A DNA stretch of 64,000 nucleotides from Actinopolyspora lacussalsi subsp. righensis. Its GTDB lineage: Bacteria; Actinomycetota; Actinomycetes; Mycobacteriales; Pseudonocardiaceae. Positions 54,447-63,126 of the stretch are shown piece after piece. Numbering within the stretch: the first letter of the stretch is position 1; each line of letters opens with the position of its first letter. The notes below the pieces were generated by a model. That model searched no databases and was not told where the DNA came from. It saw only the letters and a program-made list of their open reading frames with translations. The DNA lies in the NCBI RefSeq assembly GCF_900116555.1, contig NZ_FPAT01000005.1, positions 248,001 through 312,000 of the forward strand, in the 5' to 3' direction. The translations under genes and the position numbers were made by a program.

Positions 54447-54944
54447 TCAACGCAACAGCCCCTCCAAGTGTTCCAGGGCTCGAAAAGCGGCGCCGCACCG
54501 GATCGAACCACGGTCCCCGCTCAACCGTTCCGTCCGGATCACGGACCCGCGCGGTCCGGCGAATCCCAGGTGAACCGTCCCCGGTGGGACCCCGTCCTGC
54601 CAGTCGGGCCCGGCAACGCCGGTGAGACCGACCCCCCAGTCCGCCGCGCAGTGTCGCCGAGCTCCCCTGGCCAGCTGTTCGGCCACCTCGGGCTGCACCG
54701 CGCCGCCCTCGGCCAACAGCTCGGGGCTCACCCCCGCGAGCGAGCTCTTCAGGTCGGTGGCATACACCACAAGGCCGCCGCGCACCACCGAACTCGCACC
54801 GCTGACATCGGTCAGCAGCATGCTCAGCATCCCGGCCGTCAGGGACTCGGCGGTGGCGATCGTGAGATCACGGAGCCGCAGCGATTCCAGGATGCCGCCG
54901 ACCAGCTCCTCGTGCTCCACCCGCCGCTCCGGGCGGAAGCTCAT
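54447..54944 (-). CDS. CinA C-terminal domain protein (nicotinamide-nucleotide amidase)
   Basis: A 165-residue protein of the PncC/CinA C-terminal type, which deamidates NMN to nicotinate mononucleotide in NAD recycling. Motifs are LTIATAESLTAGMLSMLLTDVSGASSVVRGGLVVYATDLKSSLAGVS, EQLARGARRHCAADWGVGLTGVAGPD, and GTVHLGFAGP. The N-terminal MoaB-like domain of full CinA is absent, as is usual in actinobacteria. The ATG (54942-54944) overlaps the pgsA stop (ATGA), so it is coupled to pgsA. Whether it links with nadABC control in this strain is unknown. Confidence 0.9.
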   Translation of the reverse strand: MSFRPERRVEHEELVGGILESLRLRDLTIATAESLTAGMLSMLLTDVSGASSVVRGGLVVYATDLKSSLAGVSPELLAEGGAVQPEVAEQLARGARRHCAADWGVGLTGVAGPDWQDGVPPGTVHLGFAGPRGSVIRTERLSGDRGSIRCGAAFRALEHLEGLLR

Positions 54945-55579
54945 GCGCGCGCTCCGCGTGAACGCGGGCTCAACGAGCGCAGCCGGAGCGCGCGCACCGC
55001 GTAGTCGACACCCGTTACCACGGTGGCCAGCACGGCCGCGCCCATGACCACCCATTTCAGCGGATCGGCGGCGTCACCGAGCGGCAGCAGGTAGAGGCCG
55101 ATCGCCACGGCCTGCAACATCGTCTTGAGCTTGCCGCCCGGGCTGGCCGGGATGACACCGTGCCGGATGACCCAGAACCGCAGCAGGGTGACCGAAGCCT
55201 CCCGGAAAATGATGACACCTGTCACCCACCAGCCGAGGTCACCGAGCGCGCTCAGCCCGACCAACGCGGCTCCGGTCAGCGCCTTGTCCGCGAGCGGATC
55301 GGCGATCTTGCCGAAGTCGGTGATGAGACCGCGACGGCGAGCCAGGTCACCGTCGATACGATCGGTGATCGAGGCGATGACGAAGACCGCGGTGGCCACC
55401 CAGCGCCACAGCGAGTCGTGCCCACCCGCCCAGAACAGCACGATCAGGAAGACGGGAACGAGCAGCAAACGTGAAGTGGTCAGCGCGTTGGCGATGTTGA
55501 CCAACGGGACCGTCCGCTCGGTATCGGCGTCGCCCTGGCCGGACACAGGCCGGTCCGACGCCGCACTGTCCGCTGTCAT
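54941..55579 (-). CDS. pgsA: CDP-diacylglycerol--glycerol-3-phosphate phosphatidyltransferase
   Basis: Makes phosphatidylglycerol phosphate, the committed step to PG and cardiolipin. The 212-residue protein has four to six transmembrane helices and the CDP-alcohol phosphatidyltransferase motif DRIDGDLARRRGLITDFGKIADPLADK (D-x2-DG-x2-AR-x8-G-x3-D-x3-D; about 72-98). NIANALTTSRLLLVPVFLI at the N-terminus is the usual family start. ATG at 55577-55579. Operon with the cinA-type gene, as in other actinobacteria near clgR. Confidence 0.93.
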   Translation of the reverse strand: MTADSAASDRPVSGQGDADTERTVPLVNIANALTTSRLLLVPVFLIVLFWAGGHDSLWRWVATAVFVIASITDRIDGDLARRRGLITDFGKIADPLADKALTGAALVGLSALGDLGWWVTGVIIFREASVTLLRFWVIRHGVIPASPGGKLKTMLQAVAIGLYLLPLGDAADPLKWVVMGAAVLATVVTGVDYAVRALRLRSLSPRSRGARA

Positions 55580-55899
55580 GGCAACTCCTCGAACCGATCC
55601 TGTCCGCTACGAACCTCATGCGCCGTGCCACCCCCAGGATCTGCGACGACGGTCGCACCGTCCACCGCAGGGGCGGTCGACCGGACGAACTCGCACCGAC
55701 GACGGCGGTGCGGCGCGACGGCCGCGACTTCAGGGTGGAGGTCGCACCGTCCACCACTGGCGGGCCAAGCATAGCGTCCGGCCACGAGGCGACGACCGGG
55801 GAAACCCACCGGCTCCGGAGAGTACGGCAACCGGTCGAGATCACGACGGGCTCAACCCCGGCTTTCCGCCGGATCGGAAAATCGCAGTAGAATACGTTT
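55580..55899. other. pgsA-argA divergent region with a 16-bp direct repeat
   Basis: A 320-base region without a gene. GGTCGCACCGTCCACC occurs twice exactly (55651-55666 and 55740-55755, start to start 89 bases). The argA -10 element is at its right end. Confidence 0.5.
55888..55893 (+). promoter_or_regulatory. -10 element TAGAAT, probable leaderless promoter for argA
   Basis: TAGAAT lies 6 bases before ATG 55900; there is no Shine-Dalgarno sequence. Confidence 0.5.
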
Positions 55900-56436
55900 A
55901 TGCATGATTATGCGGAAAACAGGATAACGATTCGCCGTGCTCGTATCGGCGACGTGCGGGAGATCAAACGGCTCGTGGACACATATGCCGGTCGGGTACT
56001 GCTCGAAAAGGATCTGGTCACCCTATACGAGAGCGTGCAGGAGTTCTGGGTGGCCGAACGCGCGGATCGGGATCCGAAGGACATCGTCGCCTGTGGCGCA
56101 CTACACGTGCTCTGGGAGGATCTCGGAGAGGTGCGCACCGTGGCGGTGGACCCGCGTGTTCGCGGCCAGGGGGTGGGGCACCGACTGGTGAACGGTCTCG
56201 TCGAACTCGCGGCGGAACTGGGGCTGCCGAAACTGTTCGTACTCACCTTCGAGACCGAGTTCTTCGCCAAACACGGATTCGAACCGATCACCGGAACACC
56301 GGTCAGTCCCGCCGTCTACGCGGAGATGCGTCGCTCCGCGGACAAGGGCGTCGCCGAGTTCCTGGATCTGCCCTACGTCAAGCCGAACACGCTGGGCAAC
56401 ACGCGCATGCTGCTGCGACTGGACGAGCGGGACTGA
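55900..56436 (+). CDS. argA: GNAT-family amino-acid N-acetyltransferase (ArgA-like)
   Basis: A 178-residue acetyltransferase. ITIRRARIGDVREIKRLVDTY is the GNAT start, ACGALHVLWEDLGEVRTVAVDPRVRGQGVGHRLVNGLVELAAELGLPKLFVLT has the acetyl-CoA loop RGQGVG, and TFETEFFAKHGFEPI is typical of short ArgA enzymes. It lies between pgsA and ftsK as Rv2747 (ArgA) does in M. tuberculosis, so it probably makes N-acetylglutamate for arginine synthesis. ATG start at 55900, 6 bases after TAGAAT. Confidence 0.88.
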   Translation: MHDYAENRITIRRARIGDVREIKRLVDTYAGRVLLEKDLVTLYESVQEFWVAERADRDPKDIVACGALHVLWEDLGEVRTVAVDPRVRGQGVGHRLVNGLVELAAELGLPKLFVLTFETEFFAKHGFEPITGTPVSPAVYAEMRRSADKGVAEFLDLPYVKPNTLGNTRMLLRLDERD

Positions 56437-56558
56437 CCAAGACGCGGCAAAAGGGACCGACCGGATCATCCGATAACGCCCGATCGCACGAAGCGTTCGC
56501 CGGCCCGAAGCGATAGGACTGATTCGACTACAGATCATCCGTCGCTAGGGGACGATCC

Positions 56559-57059
56559 GTGTTCGGACGGAATACTCGAAACGGGCCGCGAGTACTGGTG
56601 ATGCTGCTGGCAGCCTGTTTCGCGACACTGCTGACCGGCACCAGCGCGTACGCGGCGATCGACGACCCGCAACTTCGCCGGACCACCGACCACTACCTCT
56701 TCGAAGTCACACTGGGCGAGTTCGGACAGATTCGCGCCGAACGCCCCTATCCCGACCAACTCGACTGGTCCTCGGACTCCTGCTCGTACTCACCGGACGC
56801 TCCGCTCGGCTACGACTTCACGCCGAGCTGCCAACGGCACGACTTCGGGTACCGCAACTACAAGCTCCAGAACCGGTTCACCGAACAGAACAGGGCGATC
56901 ATCGACGACAACTTCCGCGCGGACATGTACTCCAGCTGCGCGGGTGACGCACTGTGCGAACGCGCAGCCGATGTGTACTACTACGCCGTGCGGCAGTTCG
57001 GCGCCAGTAGCGCCGGCACCGCGGAGGCACTTCGGAAGGCACAGCTCACGACGCGGTAA
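56559..57059 (+). CDS. Secreted prokaryotic phospholipase A2
   Basis: A 166-residue secreted protein. A signal peptide covers about residues 1-32 (VLVMLLAACFATLLTGTSAYA, cleavage near AYA-AI). The catalytic segment CSYSPDAPLGYDFTPSCQRHDFGYRNYK contains the His-Asp active site and the Gly/Pro loop for calcium (about 74-100). A second Cys pair is in SSCAGDALCERAADVYYYAVRQFG. This matches the bacterial and fungal phospholipase A2 family. GTG start at 56559 with AGGGGA upstream. Its role could be lipid recycling or attack on other cells. Confidence 0.92.
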   Translation: MFGRNTRNGPRVLVMLLAACFATLLTGTSAYAAIDDPQLRRTTDHYLFEVTLGEFGQIRAERPYPDQLDWSSDSCSYSPDAPLGYDFTPSCQRHDFGYRNYKLQNRFTEQNRAIIDDNFRADMYSSCAGDALCERAADVYYYAVRQFGASSAGTAEALRKAQLTTR

Positions 57060-57142
57060 CCCCTTCCGAAGACGGAGCTCGGGAGCCGGTCGCGTGGCGT
57101 CGGAAGGACTCCCGGTCGGGAAGACCCCCGAGCGTACGGACC

Positions 57143-57180
57143 GATTCCGCCGCGGTGGATCGGAGCACCGCGGCGGAATC
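57143..57180. terminator. Bidirectional terminator between the phospholipase gene and ftsK
   Basis: 15-bp perfect arms GATTCCGCCGCGGTG / CACCGCGGCGGAATC, 8-base loop. It overlaps the ftsK stop codon by 2 bases and lies between convergent genes. Confidence 0.75.
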
Positions 57181-59788
57181 ACTCCGTCTCCTCCGGAGGC
57201 GGACCACCCCGGATAGCGCTCAGCGCACTGTCCAGGTCCTCCGGTTTGACCAGTACCTCACGCGCCTTGGACCCCTCCGAGGGCGCGACGACGCTTCTGG
57301 ACTCCAGCAGATCCATCAGCCTGCCCGCCTTGGCGAAACCGACCCGTAGCTTCCGTTGCAGCATCGAGGTCGAACCGAACTGACTGGTGACGACCAGTTC
57401 CGCTGCCTGCAACAACACGTCCAGGTCATCGCCGATATCGGAGTCCACCTCCTTCTGCTGCCCCGCCTTGGCAACCGTGACCCCGTCCGCGTAGTCGGGT
57501 TCCGCCTGTTCCTTGGTGTAGCCCACGACCCGGTGTATCTCCTCGTCACTGACGAAGGAGCCCTGCACCCGACCCGGGCGTGCGCCTCCCATCGGCAGAT
57601 AGAGGCCGTCACCCATGCCGATCAGCTTTTCCGCCCCCGGTTGGTCGAGGATCACTCGCGAATCGGTGAGCGAGGAGGTGGCGAAGGCCAACCGGGACGG
57701 AACATTGGTCTTGATCAGACCGGTTACCACGTCGACCGAGGGACGCTGGGTAGCCAGCACCAGATGGATCCCCGCCGCGCGCGCCTTCTGCGTGATCCGC
57801 ACCACCGCGTCCTCGACGTCGCGGGGCGCGGTCATCATCAGGTCGGCCAGCTCGTCGACGATCGCCAGGATGTACGGATAGGGACGGTACTCGCGTTCAC
57901 TTCCCGGCGGAGTGGTGATCTCGCCGGAGCGCACCTTGTCGTTGAAGTCGTCGATGTGGCGGACCCTGTTGGCCTGCATGTCCTGATACCGCTGTTCCAT
58001 CTCCTCTACGAGCCACCCGAGAGCGGACGCCGCCTTCTTGGGCTCGGTGATGATGGGGGTGATCAGGTGCGGAATCCCCTCGTAGGGCGTCAGCTCCACC
58101 ATCTTCGGATCGATCAGGATCATCCGGACCTCGTCCGGGGTGGACCTCGCCAACAGCGACACCAGCATCGAGTTGACGAAGCTCGACTTGCCGGAACCGG
58201 TCGAACCGGCGCAGAGCAGGTGGGGCATCTTGGACAGATTCGCGGTGACCATCTGCCCCTCGATGTCCTTGCCCAGCCCTATCACCAGTGGATGCGTGTC
58301 GTTGGCCGCCGTCGGCGAACGCAGCACGTCACCGAGCCGCACCATCTCGCGGTCGCTGTTGGGGACCTCGATCCCGACGGCGGACTTGCCGGGTATGGGA
58401 GCCAACAGCCGTACGTTGTCGTTGGCCACCGCGTAGGCGATGTTCCTGGTCAGCGCCGTGATCTTCTCGACCTTGACCCCGGGGCCCAACTCGACCTCGT
58501 AGCGGGTGACCGTGGGGCCGCGGACGAATCCGGTCACCTCCGCGTCGATCTTGAACTGACGCAGCACCCCGTTGATCGCCTCGATCATCGCGTCGTTGGC
58601 GGTACTGTGCCGCTTCGCGGGATCGCCCTCCTGCAGCACGTCGAGCGGCGGAAGGTGGTAGTCACCCTCCACGGTACGGCTGATGGTGAGTTGCTGCGGC
58701 TCCTCCGGAGCGGCCCCGGTCGCCTGTACCGACGCGGCCCCGCCGCTCTCGGCCGCCTTCGAGGACGTCTCGGTGCGCGATTCGGCCCGCGGCTGCTCCG
58801 ACGTCGCGGCGGCTCGGGTCGTACCCGACCGCTCGACAGCGTCCTCGGACTCCTCCTGGGACGACGACCCGGTCATGGCGGCCTGCCTGCGCCTGGCCGG
58901 TCGACGGAGCTCGGCACTGCCCTGATCGGACGGACGCAGCTCCTCGGCGGCCGGTTCGGACGCGGCGTGTTCGGGATGGGCGAGCTGGCGCAGTCGTTCC
59001 GGAACGTCGCGTACCGCGGTTCCGGTCAGCAACAGCACGGCGAACAGCGAGACCAACACGAGAACCGGCACCGCGACGACGCCGGTCATCCCGTTGGCCA
59101 GTGGTCCGCCCGCGGCGTATCCGAGCAGTCCACCCGCCTCCGACCACTCCTCGGTGCGACGAGGGGCACCGGTCACGATGTGCAGCACACCGAGTCCCGC
59201 GAACAGCAGCAGCGCCGTTCCGACCACCATTCGCGGACGCGCGTCGGGGTTGGTCTCGGTACGCATCAGCAGTACCGCCACCGCGAACAGCACCGGGGGA
59301 AGCGCGAGCGCCGCGGACCCCACCACCGAACGCAGCAACCAGTCGAGCCAGTGCCCGACCGGACCGCCCGCCTGCCACCACACGCCCGCCGCGGTGATCA
59401 CCGCCACGGCCAGCAGGATCAGGGCCACCCCGTCCCGCCGGTGCGCGGGTTCGAGCTCCCTGGTGCGCCCCAACGCACGCAGCAGGGTTCCGGTCGTCCG
59501 GGCAAGACTGCGACCCAGTCCGGACCCACCGGACCCGCCCCGGGAGTTACCACCTTTGGCGGCGTTCCCCCGGTTGGCGGTGGAACGCCGCGAGCCGTTC
59601 TTCGCGGTGCGCTTGGTCGTGGCGGCATTCCCGGTGGAGGACCGACCGGATCGCGTTCCCCCGCTCCTGGTGCTCTTGGAGCCGGATCCGTTCGAGGTGG
59701 ACTTCTTCGTGCTCGCTCCGGAGGAACCGCGACGCTCCCCGCCACCACGCGCGTTCGTCCGCCCCTTGCCCGTCGTGCCGCTGGCCAT
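57179..59788 (-). CDS. ftsK: DNA translocase FtsK
   Basis: A septum-located translocase that moves chromosomal DNA during division. The 869-residue protein has an N-terminal low-complexity basic region (about 1-85), four transmembrane helices (about 100-260), a Ser/Glu/Ala-rich linker, and the motor: alpha domain, then Walker [22 protein letters not shown], Walker [61 protein letters not shown]. The C-terminal gamma domain (about 800-869) binds KOPS-type sites. ATG 59788 is chosen; the upstream frame has no start signal, and a -10-like TACCGT lies 7 bases before it. Confidence 0.93.
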   Translation of the reverse strand: MASGTTGKGRTNARGGGERRGSSGASTKKSTSNGSGSKSTRSGGTRSGRSSTGNAATTKRTAKNGSRRSTANRGNAAKGGNSRGGSGGSGLGRSLARTTGTLLRALGRTRELEPAHRRDGVALILLAVAVITAAGVWWQAGGPVGHWLDWLLRSVVGSAALALPPVLFAVAVLLMRTETNPDARPRMVVGTALLLFAGLGVLHIVTGAPRRTEEWSEAGGLLGYAAGGPLANGMTGVVAVPVLVLVSLFAVLLLTGTAVRDVPERLRQLAHPEHAASEPAAEELRPSDQGSAELRRPARRRQAAMTGSSSQEESEDAVERSGTTRAAATSEQPRAESRTETSSKAAESGGAASVQATGAAPEEPQQLTISRTVEGDYHLPPLDVLQEGDPAKRHSTANDAMIEAINGVLRQFKIDAEVTGFVRGPTVTRYEVELGPGVKVEKITALTRNIAYAVANDNVRLLAPIPGKSAVGIEVPNSDREMVRLGDVLRSPTAANDTHPLVIGLGKDIEGQMVTANLSKMPHLLCAGSTGSGKSSFVNSMLVSLLARSTPDEVRMILIDPKMVELTPYEGIPHLITPIITEPKKAASALGWLVEEMEQRYQDMQANRVRHIDDFNDKVRSGEITTPPGSEREYRPYPYILAIVDELADLMMTAPRDVEDAVVRITQKARAAGIHLVLATQRPSVDVVTGLIKTNVPSRLAFATSSLTDSRVILDQPGAEKLIGMGDGLYLPMGGARPGRVQGSFVSDEEIHRVVGYTKEQAEPDYADGVTVAKAGQQKEVDSDIGDDLDVLLQAAELVVTSQFGSTSMLQRKLRVGFAKAGRLMDLLESRSVVAPSEGSKAREVLVKPEDLDSALSAIRGGPPPEETE

Positions 59789-60227
59789 ACCGAACACGGT
59801 ATCGGTGCTCCGTCTCTCTCGTAACACCAGCCGAAAAGCCGTCCATCGCTGTTCTCGGAAGAGCCGCTCGTCATGTTCACAGCCACACGGTTCCGGCCAC
59901 GAGGCGACACGCCGTCGAGCGGGCGCCCAGGAGCGGCGGGGGACGGACACGCGTCGAGGTCGTGGAGTCGTGGCACCCGTTCCCGGCAGGACCGCTCGGA
60001 CGTCGCCGTCGACGGCTTCGCCGCACACATTTCACCCACCCGGGTGGGTGTGGTGCTGCGGTGACGCGACAAGTAGCGGGACGGACATGCCGATAACACT
60101 GGTCGGGAGTCTTCGGACGGAAGGACGGACCTGGACGTCCTTCGCCGGGAGGAACACGAAACTTCGGTGGACCGTCGGCGAGCAGCGGCAACACCACGAG
60201 TCCGGGAGAGCTAGCGAGGGGAAACGA
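59789..60227. other. Intergenic region between ftsK and the peptidase remnant
   Basis: A 439-base stretch without a convincing gene. It contains a perfect 18-base palindrome (60033-60050). Confidence 0.55.
60033..60050. promoter_or_regulatory. 18-bp perfect palindrome CACCCACCCGGGTGGGTG
   Basis: A full palindrome without a spacer, midway between divergent genes. It has the form of a dimeric regulator site, but no regulator is indicated. Confidence 0.4.
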
Positions 60228-60296
60228 GTGCGGAAGAATCTCGCCGTGACACTGATCGTCGGGATACTCGCCGGCGGTCCGGTGCCGCCGCGATGA
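60228..60296 (+). pseudogene. N-terminal remnant (signal peptide) of an S33 peptidase gene
   Basis: GTG 60228 with AGGGG upstream begins MRKNLAVTLIVGILAGGPVP, a signal-peptide-like start. It runs into the tnpB start (TGA at 60294-60296). Together with the C-terminal remnant after tnpB it suggests one secreted peptidase interrupted here. Most of the catalytic domain is missing. Confidence 0.6.
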
Positions 60297-61621
60297 CCAT
60301 GGTGTTGCGGGCGTACCAGTTCGCGCTCGACCCCACGCCCGACCAACAGGCCGCGTTGTCGTCGCACTGTGGTGCGGCGCGGTTCGTCTACAACTGGGCA
60401 CTCGCGCAGGTCAAGGCGGTGCTGGACCAGCGGGCAGCGGAACGGTCCTACGACGTCGCCGAGGACCAGCTCACTCCGGCGATGAACTGGTCCGCCTACA
60501 GCTTGCGGAAAGCCTGGAACGCGGCCAAGGACGAGGTCGCGCCGTGGTGGGGCGAGAACTCGAAGGAAGCCTACGCCACCGGTCTGGCCAATCTGGCTGA
60601 CGCGCTGGGCAACTGGCACACGTCCCGCACCGGCAAGCGCGCCGGGAAAACGGTGGGGTTCCCTCGGTTCAAGTCCAAGCGCCACCGCTTTTCGTGTCGG
60701 TTCTCCACCGGTTCGTTCGGGATGTCCGATTCGGATCGTAGGCATGTGAAGCTGCCGAGGATCGGGCTGGTGCGCACCCACGAGTCGACCCGCAAGCTCG
60801 CCCGGCATGTTGAGCGCGGCACCGCCCGCATCCGATCGGCCACCGTGTCGTACCGGCGCGGCCGGTGGCACGTGTCGTTCTCCGTCGAGATCACCAAAAC
60901 CGACCCCCAGCCTGCGACCCAGGGCGGCACGGTGGGGGTGGACCTCGGTGTGAAGTCCCTCGCGGTGCTGTCCACCGGCGAAACCATCGCCAATCCCAAG
61001 CATCTCGAAGCCGCGCAGCGACAGCTGCGCCGGTTGCAGCGCCAAGCCGCCCGCCGGCGCGGCCCGGACAGGCGTACCAAGCGCACACCGTCGGCCCGGT
61101 GGCGCACGACCCAAGCGCGCATCGCCACGCTGCACACCGCCGTGGCGAACGCGCGCCGGGATGGGCTGCACAAGCTCTCCACCCGACTCGTCGACGAGTT
61201 CGACACCGTGGTGGTCGAAGACCTCAACGTGTCCGGGATGGTGCGCAACCGCCGGTTGGCCCGAGCCGTCTCCAACGTGAGCATGAACGAGCTGCGCCGC
61301 CAACTCAACTACAAAACCACCTGGTCAGGCCGCCACCTGGTGGTAGCCGACCGCTGGTATCCCAGCTCCAAAACCTGCTCAGACTGTGGCGCGGTGAAAA
61401 CCAAACTGCGCCTGTCCGAGCGGACCTTCCAATGTGATCACTGCGGCCACACCGCAGATCGCGACCACAACGCGGCCCGCAACCTCGCGGGCCTGACGTC
61501 CTCCCCGAGTTGCGGGGCGACGAAAAACGAGCCCGCTGGAAACCCACCTAAGACCAGCCCCGCTGGCAACGGGTACCGCCACGGGAAGACCGCACCTACG
61601 GGTGCGGCCAAGGCCGTGTAG
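60293..61621 (+). CDS. tnpB: TnpB RNA-guided nuclease of an IS605-type element
   Basis: A 442-residue OrfB/TnpB protein. The N-terminus (MVLRAYQFALDPTPDQQAALSSHCGAARFVYNWAL) is the helix-turn-helix region. The RuvC motifs are intact: Asp in GTVGVDLGVKSLAVLS (about 218), Glu in VVVEDLNVSGM (about 308) and Asp in CGHTADRDHNAARNLA (about 390). The zinc ribbon has SKTCSDCGAV and FQCDHCGH. TnpB proteins cut DNA guided by a right-end RNA. The C-terminal tail after the last RuvC motif (about 395-442) overlaps the probable guide-RNA sequence. ATG 60293 or 60299 may be the start. Confidence 0.94.
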   Translation: MTMVLRAYQFALDPTPDQQAALSSHCGAARFVYNWALAQVKAVLDQRAAERSYDVAEDQLTPAMNWSAYSLRKAWNAAKDEVAPWWGENSKEAYATGLANLADALGNWHTSRTGKRAGKTVGFPRFKSKRHRFSCRFSTGSFGMSDSDRRHVKLPRIGLVRTHESTRKLARHVERGTARIRSATVSYRRGRWHVSFSVEITKTDPQPATQGGTVGVDLGVKSLAVLSTGETIANPKHLEAAQRQLRRLQRQAARRRGPDRRTKRTPSARWRTTQARIATLHTAVANARRDGLHKLSTRLVDEFDTVVVEDLNVSGMVRNRRLARAVSNVSMNELRRQLNYKTTWSGRHLVVADRWYPSSKTCSDCGAVKTKLRLSERTFQCDHCGHTADRDHNAARNLAGLTSSPSCGATKNEPAGNPPKTSPAGNGYRHGKTAPTGAAKAV

Positions 61622-61660
61622 CAATACGACGGCTCAGGAACGCTTCTACACGTTTCCTGA
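60293..61660 (+). mobile_element. TnpB-only IS200/IS605-type (IS1341-like) element
   Basis: It spans tnpB and a right-end hairpin. No tnpA (Y1 transposase) is present, so movement would need a helper in trans. The left end is close to the tnpB start, since peptidase signal-peptide sequence continues to about 60290. The right end is placed after the imperfect hairpin TCAGGAACG / CGTTTCCTGA (61634-61660), after which peptidase sequence resumes. Exact ends are not proven. Confidence 0.6.
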
Positions 61661-61662
61661 AC
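61480..61662 (+). ncRNA. Candidate TnpB guide RNA (omega/reRNA) scaffold
   Basis: In known IS605 elements the guide RNA scaffold comes from the 3' end of tnpB and the right end. Here this region includes the right-end hairpin (61634-61660). The guide would be the sequence just outside, starting ACGGCAACGCCTGG at about 61661. Boundaries are inference. Confidence 0.4.
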
Positions 61663-62091
61663 GGCAACGCCTGGTACAACGCGCCCTGCCGTACCTGGTC
61701 CGCACCGGCGGGCGATCGGCTCCGGGTGAGCGGTGACGAGGTGAGCGGGGCACTGCTGATCAACCAGGAGTTCGACGCGGCCACTCCCTACAGTGGCGCG
61801 CTGGAGGTCAGGCGTCGGTTCCCGGAATCCGCCCTGATCGGAGTGCGCTCGGGAGTGACGCACTCCGGCTCGCTGTCGGGCAACGCGTGTGTGGACGATC
61901 GGATAGCGGCGTATCTGGCCGACGGCGAGCTGCCCGAGCGGAAGAGGGGCGATCGTGCCGACGTGGTCTGCGCACCGCTTCCCGCTCCCGACCCCGGCTC
62001 CGAACCGAATTCCGGGGCGAAGCGGCGGTCGGAACCACGAACCACGCAGCCGACGGTGTTGCGCACGGCGCTGCGGTCCGCTCGACGTTGA
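61661..62091 (+). pseudogene. C-terminal remnant of an S33 tripeptidyl aminopeptidase
   Basis: The frame is open from beyond the element end to the stop at 62091. It reads NAWYNAPCRTWSAP, then VSGALLINQEFDAATPYSGALEVRRRFPESALIGVRSGVTHSGSLSGNACVDDRIAAYLADGELPE. This is the TAP-like C-terminal domain of secreted S33 alpha/beta-hydrolase peptidases, with catalytic Asp (FDAATPY) and His (VTHSG). The nucleophile-Ser region is absent, so the gene is inactive. The upstream signal-peptide piece is at 60228. Confidence 0.75.
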
Positions 62092-62198
62092 GGTTCCACT
62101 CGACGCCACGGAATCACTCGACGTCCCGCGGGAGCGCACTGGACACCGCGGGACCACTCGGCCTCCCGGAATGCCCGGGAAGACGAGCCTCCACACCG

Positions 62199-62239
62199 AA
62201 AAAACGCTCGGCGCCGCACACGATGTGCGACGCCGAGCG
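62199..62239 (-). terminator. Rho-independent terminator reading leftward
   Basis: Stem GCTCGGCG-x-CGCACA / TGTGCG-x-CGCCGAGC with one mismatch and a 3-base loop. On the minus strand TTTTTT (62199-62204) follows directly. It is one of few U-run terminators here, and could catch read-through from the chaplin gene. Confidence 0.65.
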
Positions 62240-62444
62240 CTCCCCCTCCCCTGGTGTGACTTCGGCCCGTACCGGCTTCCCGTTCGACCGCTCCCCGAGC
62301 GCGCCCACCCCGACAGCGCCCGTTGGGAAACGTCACCGGTTCTACCCGTTCGGTTCGGTGTGCCCGACGGCTCCCACTTCACTCGGGCACTCGAACACCG
62401 GATCGCCGATCACGAGAACTCCGTCACACGTCTTCGCGGCACGT

Positions 62445-62475
62445 ACCGGTCCCCGCCACCGCGGCGGGGACCGGT
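62445..62475 (-). terminator. Terminator of the chaplin-like gene
   Basis: 13-bp perfect arms ACCGGTCCCCGCC / GGCGGGGACCGGT with a 5-base loop. It starts 7 bases beyond the chaplin stop codon. Confidence 0.75.
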
Positions 62476-62482
62476 CGCCCGA

Positions 62483-62734
62483 TCAGCGAATCTTGGCGTG
62501 GTCGACGATGGGCGCGTTGACGCACTTGCTGTTCTGCGAGGAGCCGATGTTACCGGCGATGCCGAGCACACCGACGTTGTTCCCGCAGAGCTGGATCGGC
62601 AGGACGCTGATGTTGTTGTCGTTGAGGATGTTGATGCCGTCGTTGTCATAGCTGTCGGCCATGGCGGGTGATCCCACGGCCATGAGACCGGCGGCGGCTG
62701 CCGATACCGTCAGAAGGCGAAGCGACTTACGCAC
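62483..62734 (-). CDS. Chaplin-like small secreted protein
   Basis: An 83-residue protein. A signal peptide covers about residues 1-26 (MRKSLRLLTVSAAAAGLMAV, then GSPAMA as cleavage site). The mature part SYDNDGINILNDNNISVLPIQLCGNNVGVLGIAGNIGSSQNSKCVNAPIV has the chaplin pattern: Asn-rich start, LPIQLCGNNVGVLG, and a second Cys 18 residues on (CVN). Chaplins assemble into surface films on aerial hyphae or spores. It has no sorting signal, so it is a short secreted form. GTG start at 62732-62734. Confidence 0.85.
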   Translation of the reverse strand: MRKSLRLLTVSAAAAGLMAVGSPAMADSYDNDGINILNDNNISVLPIQLCGNNVGVLGIAGNIGSSQNSKCVNAPIVDHAKIR

Positions 62735-63126
62735 GATCGGACCCCAATCTGCGATCTACTGCTACTGCCGAGCGAACCGGCTCAGCGGAAACACGAAAGT
62801 TTCCCCGCAAGCTTTCCGCCGACCGGCTGTTTTCCACATTGGCATCACAGCCGGGAACCAGCGCGCGCAGTCACACCATCGAGGCAACATCACCACACGA
62901 AAGTGCTGTTGCAAACAAAATGTGTCCACGGTAGCCGGATCCGCACCCGGGATTATCCACTCGAAAGAGTGTTTCAAGCGGTTCCGAGCTCACGATCACG
63001 GAGCGGCACGGAGCACGGAGTTCACGAACCGCCGAGGACGTTCCCAGCGACGTACCCGCTTCCACCACGAGCCGGTGTGCGGTCGCGCTGTGCCCGCGCT
63101 CCGTCGGCCGGAACGAAAAACCCGGT
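62735..63126. other. Region between the chaplin gene and rnj
   Basis: A 392-base stretch with relatively AT-rich parts (about 62880-62960). It must contain the chaplin promoter. No convincing gene or clear promoter is seen. Confidence 0.5.

Larger units (their letters stand above)
62092..62482. other. Gap between the peptidase remnant and the chaplin gene
   Basis: No gene is seen in this 391-base stretch. It holds two terminators: one with a U-run on the minus strand (62199-62239) and the chaplin terminator (62445-62475). Confidence 0.6.

Noticed and set aside
57356-59824. Long plus-strand open frame opposite ftsK
   Set aside because: A shadow of the FtsK coding strand, with low-complexity translation and no start signal.
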